Assembly (NCBI RefSeq): GCF_900091465.1
Contig: NZ_FMHV01000002.1
Coordinates: forward strand, 372,001-436,000
Reading direction: 5' to 3'
Length of the DNA: 64,000 bases
Origin: Micromonospora rhizosphaerae
Lineage (GTDB): Bacteria; Actinomycetota; Actinomycetes; Mycobacteriales; Micromonosporaceae
The notes below the pieces were generated by a model that was given only the letters and a program-made list of their open reading frames with translations, was not told the origin of the DNA and did no database searches. How positions within the stretch are numbered: position 1 is the first letter of the stretch; each line of letters starts with the position of its first letter. Shown piece by piece: positions 1 to 6,820 of the stretch. The translations under genes and the position numbers were made by a program.

Positions 1-1372
1 TGGCGAACGAGATCGGCCCGAACCACTCCCGGGAGTAGGTCGCGGTGTCGGTCGCGTCCAGCTTGACGACGGTCGGGGTACGCACGATCGCCCCCGGGAA
101 GGAGGGGTGCTCCACGGTCCGCGACTCCAGCACCGGCTCGCCGACCTTGGTGACCTCGTCCAGCCGCTCCAGCACGGCATCGTTGACGATCGCGCCGGTC
201 AGCTCGACGCCCCGGGCCGGGTCGGCGGTCAGCTTGCCGACCGCCGTGGCGATCCCGGCGGCCACCTCCTCGAAGCTCTTGTGCCCCTGGTCGGTCTCGA
301 TGCCGCCCCGGGGGATCAGCAGGTTCTGCGAGGTGGTGCACATCTGACCGCTGTACAAGGTCAGCGTGAAGCCGAGGTTGCGGCACATCCCGGCGAAGTC
401 GTCGGTGGAGTCGATCACGACCGTGTTCAGGCCGGCCTTCTCCGTGTAGACGGCCGCCTGTCGGGCGTTCGCCTCCAGCCAGTCGCCGTACTCGGTGGAG
501 CCGGTGAAGTCGACGATCTTCACGGCCGGGTGCAGGGCGAGGGTGGAGGCGAGCTTCTCGCCGGGGGCCTCCGGGGCCAGCAGCACCAGGTTCGGGTCGA
601 AACCGGCCTCGGCGAGCACCTCCCGGGCGTACCTCACGGTGATGGCCAGCGGCAGCACCGCGCGCGGGTGCGGCTTGACGATGACCGGGTTGCCGGTGAC
701 CAGCGAGGCGAAGAGGCCGGGGTACGAGTTCCAGGTCGGGAAGGTGTTGCAGCCGATGACCAGGGCCACCCCGCGGGGCACCACGTGGAACGTCTTGGTC
801 ATCCGCAGCGGGTCGCCCTTGCCGGCGGCCTTCTCCCAGCCGGCCGTCCCCGGGTGCCGGGTCATCTCCGCGTACGCGTAGGCGATCGCCTCCAGCGCGC
901 GGTCCAGCGCGTGCGCGCCGCCGGCCTGGAAGGCCATCACGAAGGCCTGGCCGCTGGTGAACTGCACCGCGTTGGCCAGCTCGAAGATGTGCTTGTGCAG
1001 CCGGTCGAGGATCTCCAGGCAGACGCCCACCCGGGCCTGCGGGCCGGCGTCGCGCCAGGCCGGCAGCGCGACCGTCGCGGCGCCCACCAGCTGGTCGGCC
1101 GCGGCGTGCGGGTAGCGGACGTTCAGCTCCAGGCCGAACGGGCTCGCCTCGGTGGCGACGGTCTCGCCGTCACCCGGCTGGTCGAGCGGGAAGTCGGCGT
1201 TGAGGTACGCCTCGAAGGCGGCCCTGCCGTCGGCGGCGGCGGTCTCGCCGTAGACCCGGGGGCTGGGCGACTCCGGGTAGGCGGACCAGTACCCGCGCTC
1301 CGTGATCGCGGTCAGCGCACGGTTGAGGGTGTCGGCGTGCCTGTCGTACAGGGGGTGCGGGCTCTCCGTCAT
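1..1372 (-). CDS. paaN: PaaN-type aldehyde dehydrogenase (3' end outside window)
   Basis: About 457 codons are visible; the C-terminus lies before base 1. The protein opens MTESPHPLYDRH and reads through an aldehyde dehydrogenase fold: an NAD-site stretch (VIGCNTFPTWNSYP), a VDFTGSTEYG segment and the catalytic-cysteine motif SGQMCTTSQ, which has the family GQxC form. The N-terminal lead of about 90 residues and these motif variants are typical of actinobacterial PaaN, an aldehyde dehydrogenase linked to phenylacetate ring-opening chemistry in the cytoplasm. Two more in-frame ATGs lie at 1381 and 1384; none has a strong ribosome-binding site. I prefer 1372 because it follows a G-rich stretch. 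No other paa gene is visible, so the pathway link rests on family resemblance alone. Confidence 0.85.
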   Translation of the reverse strand, partial: MTESPHPLYDRHADTLNRALTAITERGYWSAYPESPSPRVYGETAAADGRAAFEAYLNADFPLDQPGDGETVATEASPFGLELNVRYPHAAADQLVGAATVALPAWRDAGPQARVGVCLEILDRLHKHIFELANAVQFTSGQAFVMAFQAGGAHALDRALEAIAYAYAEMTRHPGTAGWEKAAGKGDPLRMTKTFHVVPRGVALVIGCNTFPTWNSYPGLFASLVTGNPVIVKPHPRAVLPLAITVRYAREVLAEAGFDPNLVLLAPEAPGEKLASTLALHPAVKIVDFTGSTEYGDWLEANARQAAVYTEKAGLNTVVIDSTDDFAGMCRNLGFTLTLYSGQMCTTSQNLLIPRGGIETDQGHKSFEEVAAGIATAVGKLTADPARGVELTGAIVNDAVLERLDEVTKVGEPVLESRTVEHPSFPGAIVRTPTVVKLDATDTATYSREWFGPISFA

Positions 1373-1424
1373 GCCCGCCATCATGCAACAGGAAGCCCCA
1401 CGATCAGTAGGGCGGTGTCACAAC

Positions 1425-2444
1425 TCAGATCGTCAGCTGCCAGTCCGTCCAGGCGTCCACCGGCCGGAAGCCGAGCTGCTCGTTGATCGCGATCATGTGC
1501 TGGTTCTCGGCGGCGTTCCAGGTGTCGATCGCCCGCAGGGCCGGCTCGTGATCGAGCACGTACCGCAGGTTCTCGACCTTGGTGAGCAGACCGAGCCGGT
1601 GCCCCCGATGCGCCGGGTCGACGATGGTGATCTGCTGGTAGGCATGCCAGTCGGCGTTCGGCCCGAGGTCGATCAGGGTCCACGCGACCACCCGGTCGGA
1701 GGCCTCGTGCACCGCCGCGTGGTGGTACCGGCGGCGGCCCCGGGCGTTCAGCGCCCGTTCCGTGCCCCGCAGCCGCTCCACGTCGACCCGCTCCGGCTCC
1801 CACTCCAGGTCCCCGAGGGGCGCGTCGGCCATCAGCCGGCCGTCGAGGTACGCCACGTCGGCGGCGTACTCCTCGGGGGTGTCGCCGCGCCAGCGGACGA
1901 TCCGGTAACCGGTCGCGTGCGTCCGCGCGTCGGCGGCCAGGGCGTCGAGGGCCGCCTGGTCGAGCCGGCCGGTGTCCAGCCGGCGGCGCACCTCGGCGAG
2001 CGCCGGCCGGGCGCCCATCGCGGTGGCGAAGGCGTCGCCCGCCTCGGGCCGGGCCACTCCCCCGGGCAACGCCGAGACGGTCGCCCCGATGACCCGCTTG
2101 CGGCCGCGCTCGCGCAGCAGGCGCAGGCCGTACTCGTGCAGCGCCCGTCCGACGCCCCGGCGCCGGTACGCCGGATGCACCACCAGCTCGACGTCGGAGT
2201 TGTCGATGTTGTCAAGCTGCGGGAGATCGAGCGCGAGGTAACCGGCCGGCACCCCGTCGAGCCGGGCCAGCGCCCAGAGCCGCGCCGTGCCCGGCATGGG
2301 GTGCCGGACGGCGGCGGTGAACCGCTGCCGGCAGAACGGCGGGAAGTCTGGTACGTCGGCCTTCTCGACCGCCGCACCGATCCGGTAGGCCTCGTCGACC
2401 GCCGCCGGGTCGGCCGCGTCGAACGGCGCGATCGTGATCCGCAT
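1425..2444 (-). CDS. GNAT acetyltransferase with two GNAT domains
   Basis: 339 aa beginning MRITIAPFDAADP. The N-terminal half carries an acetyl-CoA pyrophosphate-loop motif (VVHPAYRRRGVGRAL, residues 88-102). The C-terminal half has a second, weaker copy (DPAHRGHRLGLL, around residue 265) followed by a typical NxxM...LGF tail. Tandem GNAT proteins of this size acetylate small molecules or amines; the substrate cannot be read from sequence. The reading frame stays open upstream to 2627, but similarity to the family starts at this ATG, and the upstream part would run through the hairpin at 2471-2504. It is a monocistronic gene between paaN and the structured leader region, all on the same strand. 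Confidence 0.85.
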   Translation of the reverse strand: MRITIAPFDAADPAAVDEAYRIGAAVEKADVPDFPPFCRQRFTAAVRHPMPGTARLWALARLDGVPAGYLALDLPQLDNIDNSDVELVVHPAYRRRGVGRALHEYGLRLLRERGRKRVIGATVSALPGGVARPEAGDAFATAMGARPALAEVRRRLDTGRLDQAALDALAADARTHATGYRIVRWRGDTPEEYAADVAYLDGRLMADAPLGDLEWEPERVDVERLRGTERALNARGRRRYHHAAVHEASDRVVAWTLIDLGPNADWHAYQQITIVDPAHRGHRLGLLTKVENLRYVLDHEPALRAIDTWNAAENQHMIAINEQLGFRPVDAWTDWQLTI

Positions 2445-2464
2445 GCCACCGAGGGTGCACCCCG

Positions 2465-2592
2465 AACAGCGATCGGGGCCAGCGAATTTCCGCTGGCCCC
2501 GATCGCGACGTTGGTCGGGAGGGACGATCGCACAACGCCTTCGGCGCTGGGTCGAAAGAACTGAAAGTCTCCGGCGAAACGCCCTCCCGCAC
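2465..2592 (-). ncRNA. candidate structured small RNA
   Basis: The gap between thrC and the GNAT gene holds promoter-like and fold-like sequence on the minus strand. TTGACG (2627-2622) is followed after 18 bp by CAAGAT (2603-2598). The predicted transcript opens with GGGAGGG (2588-2582), which can pair with CCCTCCC (2523-2517). Two short hairpins, GGCG-TTT-CGCC and CGCC-GAA-GGCG, fall inside that closing helix, and the strong hairpin 2504-2471 ends it. There is no ORF with a ribosome-binding site. This could be a small RNA or a 5' leader of the GNAT gene; the fold is by eye only. Confidence 0.35.
2471..2504 (-). terminator. 14-bp perfect hairpin, terminator-like
   Basis: GATCGGGGCCAGCG (2471-2484) and its exact complement (2491-2504) flank a six-base loop. 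There is no U-run, as is common in high-GC actinomycetes. It sits downstream of thrC and just before the GNAT start, so it may end the thrC transcript or the candidate small RNA. Confidence 0.6.
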
Positions 2593-2713
2593 GGAGCATC
2601 TTGCGCCGTCCGAATCCTGCCCGTCAAGTCCTTAGCGGCGGGTTTTCCGCACTCACAGCGAAAAGCCAGTTACCCGGCGGATCGGCCCGATCCCCCGTCC
2701 GGGCGATTCCCGG

Positions 2714-4003
2714 TCAGCCGAGCAGGCCGGCGTCGCGGGCCGCGCGGAGGGACGGCTTGATCCGGTGGGTGGGGCCGACCTGGGCGGCAACGGCGTCGAT
2801 GGTCTTGAGGCCCTCGCCGGTGTTGAAGACGACCGTCTCCGCCGTCGGCTCGAGCCGGCCGGATTCGACCAGCTTGCGCAGCACCGCCACGGTGACCCCG
2901 CCGGCCGTCTCGGCGAACACCCCGGTGGTCCGGGCGAGCAGCCGGATGCCGGCCCGGATCTCGTCGTCGGCGGCGTACTCCATCCAGCCGCCGGTGCGGC
3001 GCACCGCCTCCAGCGCGTACAGGCCGGCGGCCGGGTCGCCGATGTTGAGCGACTTGGCGATGCCGGTCGGCTTGACCGGGGTGATGGTGTCGCTTTCGGA
3101 GTGCAGCGCGGTGGCGATCGGGTTGCACCCGGCCGACTGGGCGCCGAAGACCTTCCAGCCGCCGGCCGGCGCCTCGACCAGGCCGATCTCGACCAGCTCG
3201 GAGAACGCCCTGTCGATCTTCGTGAGCAACTCTCCGCTGGCCATCGGGATGACCACCTGCGCGGGAATCCGCCAGCCGAGCTGCTCGGCCACCTCGTACC
3301 CGAGGGTCTTGGACCCCTCGGCGTAGTACGGCCGGACGTTGACGTTGACGAACGCGGTGTCCTCGAACTCGTCGGTCTCCACCAGCTCGCCGCAGAGCCG
3401 GTTCACGTCGTCGTACGAGCCGTCGATGGCGACCAGCTCGCCGCCGTAGACGGCGGTGGTCACCACCTTGCCCTGCTCCAGGTCGCCGGGGATGAAGACC
3501 ACCGACGGAGCTCCGGCCCGAGCCGCGTGCGCGGCCACCGAGTTGGCCAGGTTGCCGGTGGATGCGCAGGCGAACCGGGTGAAGCCGAGCGCCCGGGCGG
3601 CGGTCAGCGCCACCGACACCACCCTGTCCTTGAACGAGTGGGTGGGGTTGGCGCTGTCGTCCTTGACCCAGAGCGGGGCGGTGATGCCCAGCTCAGCGGC
3701 GAGGTGCGGGGCGGCGACCAGCGGGGTGAGCCCCGGATTGAGGGTCACCCGGGTCGCCGGGTCCTGGCCGGCGGGGAGCAGCGCGGCGTACCGCCAGAGA
3801 TTCTTGGGACCGGCCTCGATCTGCTCCCGGGTGACGGCGGCGAGGGCGGCGGTGTCGTAGTCGACCTCGAGCGGGCCGAAGCACTCGTAGCAGGCGTGCT
3901 GCGCGGCCAGCGGGTAGCGCGCGGAACAGGCCCGACAGACCAGGGCGCGGGCCGGGCTGAGGGTGGTGTCGATGCCGGACGTGGCGGGAAGCGTCGACGT
4001 CAT
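2714..4003 (-). CDS. thrC: threonine synthase
   Basis: 429 aa. It converts O-phospho-L-homoserine to L-threonine in the cytoplasm using pyridoxal phosphate. The N-terminus has a rubredoxin-like CxxC pair (C23/C26 and C38/C41) seen in the longer threonine synthases. The PLP lysine is K125 in THSFKDR, followed by the substrate-binding CASTGNLANS and the C-terminal VVFNTGEGLK. The start at 4003 has an AGAGG-type site 10 bases upstream. An in-frame ATG at 4021 (MRGLLDMTST) is possible and would bring translation closer to the riboswitch expression platform. A SAM-I riboswitch lies directly upstream, which ties this branch-point enzyme to methionine/SAM status. No hom or thrB is adjacent. Confidence 0.95.
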   Translation of the reverse strand: MTSTLPATSGIDTTLSPARALVCRACSARYPLAAQHACYECFGPLEVDYDTAALAAVTREQIEAGPKNLWRYAALLPAGQDPATRVTLNPGLTPLVAAPHLAAELGITAPLWVKDDSANPTHSFKDRVVSVALTAARALGFTRFACASTGNLANSVAAHAARAGAPSVVFIPGDLEQGKVVTTAVYGGELVAIDGSYDDVNRLCGELVETDEFEDTAFVNVNVRPYYAEGSKTLGYEVAEQLGWRIPAQVVIPMASGELLTKIDRAFSELVEIGLVEAPAGGWKVFGAQSAGCNPIATALHSESDTITPVKPTGIAKSLNIGDPAAGLYALEAVRRTGGWMEYAADDEIRAGIRLLARTTGVFAETAGGVTVAVLRKLVESGRLEPTAETVVFNTGEGLKTIDAVAAQVGPTHRIKPSLRAARDAGLLG

Positions 4004-4021
4004 GTCGAGGAGTCCTCTCAT

Positions 4022-4048
4022 CTTTCCCCGCATCGCACCCTGCGGCGG
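4022..4048 (-). promoter_or_regulatory. riboswitch expression-platform hairpin before thrC
   Basis: On the minus strand a C-rich/G-rich hairpin (CCCCGC ... GCGGGG, with an inner CGCA/TGCG pairing) lies between the SAM aptamer and the thrC starts. Its 3' arm immediately precedes the ATG at 4021. There is no U-run. It could therefore sequester the translation start rather than terminate transcription; this is inference from position. Confidence 0.4.
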
Positions 4049-4050
4049 GG

Positions 4051-4146
4051 ACGGAATTGGCACCTGCCCGCTCCTCGCTCGTCGTCGAGCGCGCGGGTGG
4101 TTGCCGGGGCGTCGTCGGGCCGTATCCCTCAGCCCCTCTGGATGAG
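4051..4146 (-). ncRNA. SAM-I riboswitch (S-box) upstream of thrC
   Basis: Read on the minus strand, the region has the S-box hallmarks in order: CTCATCCAGAGGGGCTGAGGG (GAGGG core, 4146-4126), GATACGGCCC, then GACGCCCCGGCAACC (4112-4098), a variable hairpin built on GCTCGACGACGAGC, and the closing GGTGCCAATTCC (4064-4053). These correspond to the conserved P1/P2/J segments of SAM-I aptamers. It lies 50-150 bases before thrC on the same strand. High SAM would be expected to alter thrC expression. Family membership is seen in the sequence; the direction of regulation is inferred. Confidence 0.9.
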
Positions 4147-4309
4147 GTATGCAGTTGTGCCGCCGAGTCTATGCACTTCTCCCGCCATCGCCACCGGCGG
4201 TTCCCACGGTGTGAGCCGCCGCCCGGCTCAATGCGCCACCACGGCGACCTGGTCGACGATCGCCGCGCGGTCGGTGACGGCGGTGGCCGCGGGGGGCGCG
4301 GCGGCGACC

Positions 4310-4630
4310 GGGGGCGGCGGTGCGGGGGCGGGTGGCCAGGTTGGCGGCGACCAGGGCGGCGATGGTCAGGGCCGCGCCGACCAGCTCCACCGCGCCGGGC
4401 CGGTAGCCGCGGGCGGTCTGCACGACGAAGGTGGTCACCGGGACCAGGTTCATGAAGAGCGCGGCGTTCACCGCGCCCAGCCGCTGCACCCCGGTGTTCC
4501 AGGCGAGCACCGCGATCACGGCGGCGACGAGCACGGCGTACGCCAGTTGCGGAGCGACCGCGACGAGGTCGGCGGCGGCCGGCGCACTAGCATGAGCCGG
4601 CCACGGCGCCTCACCCCGGGCAGTTGCCAC
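4310..4630 (-). pseudogene. C-terminal remnant of an EamA-family transporter
   Basis: The translated stretch AYAVLVAAVIAVLAWNTGVQRLG...NAALFMNLVPVTTFVVQ matches the last three to four helices of EamA (drug/metabolite) exporters. The preceding six or so helices are missing: upstream sequence is replaced by the divergent acyltransferase. The frame continues open to 4169, but after about 4320 it becomes an Arg-rich string while another frame reads sensibly (VTDRAAIVDQVAVVAH then stop near 4230), which suggests a one-base frameshift. It is most likely a decayed gene with no function. Confidence 0.6.
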
Positions 4631-4749
4631 CGTGGGCTCCCAGCCGGTGCCACGTCGTCCCGCCCCGACGCGCTGCCCTACTCGCGAAAGCCCCCGCCAT
4701 GCCCGTCCCAGCTCTGCCCCGCCAAGCCACCCCAGCCGATCGCGCCACC

Positions 4750-5793
4750 ATGTCCCGGCCCTCCCGGGACGCCTATCTCGACAACGCGAAACTCCTGGCT
4801 ACCGCCCTGGTCGTCCTCGGCCACACCTGGGGCCCACTCGCCGGCGCCCCGGACGAGATGCGCGGCGTGCGGGCTCTCTACCTGCTGGTGTACGCCTTCC
4901 ACATGCCGCTGTTCGTCATGATCAGCGGCTACCTCTCCCGCTCCTTCGCCGCGGACGCCTCTCATCCCGGCCGGCTGCGCAGGCTCCTCACCAGCACCCT
5001 GGTGCCCTATCTGATCTTCGCCACCGCATACCAGCTGTACAACAACTACCGCCTGGACGAGTCCCACCCGATCGACCTGGTCACGCCCTTCTACCTGACC
5101 TGGTTCCTGGTCGCCCTGTTCGTCTGGCGGGTCACCGCACCGCTCTGGCTCAACCTGCGCGCACCGGTCGCGGTGGCGACCGTCGTCATGCTCGCCTCGG
5201 GCGCCGCCTCGCTCTCCGGGGAACTGGACCTGGCCCGGATCCTCCAGTTCCTCCCGTTCTTCGTGCTCGGCCTCACCGTCCGGCGCGAACACCTCGAATG
5301 GATCCGGGACACCCGGTGGCTGCGCCCCGCCGCCGTCCTGGTGTTCGCCGCAGCCCTGATCGCCGTCTACCACTACGCCCCGCAGCTGCCCACTGGTTGG
5401 TTCTACCGGCACGACGGGCACGCGCAACTGGACGTCAGCTGGGGGACGTGGGCCATCGGCGCACTCGGCCTGGCCGCGGCCGCGCTGGTGCTCAGTGTCG
5501 CCTTTCTCGCCCTGGTGCCGGCGAACCGCAATCTGCTCACCCCGCTCGCCGCCGGCACCCAGTACACCTACCTGCTGCACGGGTTCATCGTTCAGATCGC
5601 GCTCGCCTACAAGTTCCAGCACTCGCCGTTCGTCAAATCCTTCGCCGGCGTACTGACCATCAGTGCGCTCGCCGTCCTCGCGACGGGAGTCCTGGCCTCC
5701 TCTCCCGTCCGGCGGCTCTTCGGCTGGGCCGTGGAACCGCAGCTGCGGTGGGCGTTCACCGACCGGCGCGCGACGTCGACCCCGGCTCCCTGA
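4750..5793 (+). CDS. acyltransferase family 3 membrane protein
   Basis: About 347 aa from ATG 4750 (MSRPSRDAYLDNAK). It is a polytopic membrane protein: roughly ten hydrophobic segments, an N-terminal helix ending in VVLGHTWGP with the catalytic-type histidine, and an FHMPLFVMISGYL segment typical of integral-membrane O-acyltransferases related to the fucose 4-O-acetylase type. These transfer acyl groups to extracellular sugars or cell-wall glycans. The frame is open from 4624 and another ATG exists at 4699. Homology begins at DAYLDNAK, so I use 4750. No glycan biosynthesis genes are adjacent, so the acceptor is unknown. Confidence 0.75.
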   Translation: MSRPSRDAYLDNAKLLATALVVLGHTWGPLAGAPDEMRGVRALYLLVYAFHMPLFVMISGYLSRSFAADASHPGRLRRLLTSTLVPYLIFATAYQLYNNYRLDESHPIDLVTPFYLTWFLVALFVWRVTAPLWLNLRAPVAVATVVMLASGAASLSGELDLARILQFLPFFVLGLTVRREHLEWIRDTRWLRPAAVLVFAAALIAVYHYAPQLPTGWFYRHDGHAQLDVSWGTWAIGALGLAAAALVLSVAFLALVPANRNLLTPLAAGTQYTYLLHGFIVQIALAYKFQHSPFVKSFAGVLTISALAVLATGVLASSPVRRLFGWAVEPQLRWAFTDRRATSTPAP

Positions 5794-5923
5794 GCGGCGG
5801 TCGCCACCGACTCGTCGCCCTGACCCACAGCTCGGCGGTTCGACCCAGCCGAGGCGGCAGCCGGCGGCGGCCTGCACGGGGCAGCTCCAAAAGGGAGCGG
5901 AGGAGACGACATCGCCTCCGCGG

Positions 5924-6820
5924 TCAGCTGGTGACGTCCTTGCGGGTGAAGCGCCAGAAGGCCAGCGCCCAGAAGAGCGTCGCGTAGCTGACCGCCGAGA
6001 TGGCGCCCCGCACCACGTCGTCGGTCTGCATCGGCGTGGAGAGCAACCCGAGCCAGGCGCTGCTGTAGTGGGTCGGCAGGAAGGAGCGCAGCACGCCGAG
6101 CGCGGTGATCTGGTCCAGGATGCTGGAGAGGATCCAGAGCAGCACCGCGCCGCCGACCGCGCCGAGCGCGGCGTCCGTGGTCACCGAGAGCAGGAACGCC
6201 AGGCCGGCCACCACCAGGAGTACGACCGCCAGATAGCCGAGCACCGCCACCAGCCGCAACAGGCCCTCGGTCGGGGCCAGTTCGGCGGCGACCTGGCTGC
6301 GCAGCGGCGACCAGCCGTAGCGAAGGGTCCCGGCGACCAGGGCGGTGCCGGCGAGCAGCAGCAGGGCCAACGCCGAGTACGCGAGCGCGACCAGCAGCTT
6401 CACCGTGAGCAGCCGGGCCCGGGGCACCGGGATGGCCAGCAGGTAGCGGAGGCTGCCCCAGCTCGCCTCGCTGGCCACCGTGTCCCCGCAGAACAGCGCC
6501 ACCACCACGACCAGCAGGAACGACGCCGAGACCAGGATCGTGAACAGGGTGAAGTTCAGCCCGCCGGAGGTGGCCAGGTCGGCCAGGCTGGAGAACTCGC
6601 CCCGGCCGCCCCGGTCGTCGTCACCGGAGTCGAACTGGAAGGCGACCAGGATGATCAGCGGCAGCAGCAGCATGAACCCGAGCGCCAACTGGGTACGCCG
6701 CCGCGACGCCTGCCGGCGGAACTCCGCCACGAACGGCAGGGTGGCCGACGGCCGGTACCCCGGCGCGGCGCCACCTGGGCCGGTCCGGCCAACCGCGCCG
6801 ACGGAAGACGACTGAGCCAT
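5924..6820 (-). CDS. ABC-2 type transporter permease
   Basis: 298 aa with about six membrane segments and the ABC-2 pattern: a cytoplasmic N-terminus, a first helix (TQLALGFMLLLPLIILVAF), then GDTVASEASWGSLRYLLAIPVPR, the coupling-region sequence typical of exporter permeases, and an Arg-Lys-Asp C-terminus. The ATG overlaps the stop of the upstream ATPase gene (TGATG); a GTG at 6823 is an alternative. Translational coupling means it almost certainly forms an exporter with the ATPase domain of its fused neighbour. The cargo is unknown. Confidence 0.85.
   Translation of the reverse strand: MAQSSSVGAVGRTGPGGAAPGYRPSATLPFVAEFRRQASRRRTQLALGFMLLLPLIILVAFQFDSGDDDRGGRGEFSSLADLATSGGLNFTLFTILVSASFLLVVVVALFCGDTVASEASWGSLRYLLAIPVPRARLLTVKLLVALAYSALALLLLAGTALVAGTLRYGWSPLRSQVAAELAPTEGLLRLVAVLGYLAVVLLVVAGLAFLLSVTTDAALGAVGGAVLLWILSSILDQITALGVLRSFLPTHYSSAWLGLLSTPMQTDDVVRGAISAVSYATLFWALAFWRFTRKDVTS

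Noticed and set aside
2765..4921. 718-aa plus-strand frame across thrC, the riboswitch and the acyltransferase start
   Set aside because: It runs through three different features and has no domain; composition is that of a shadow frame.
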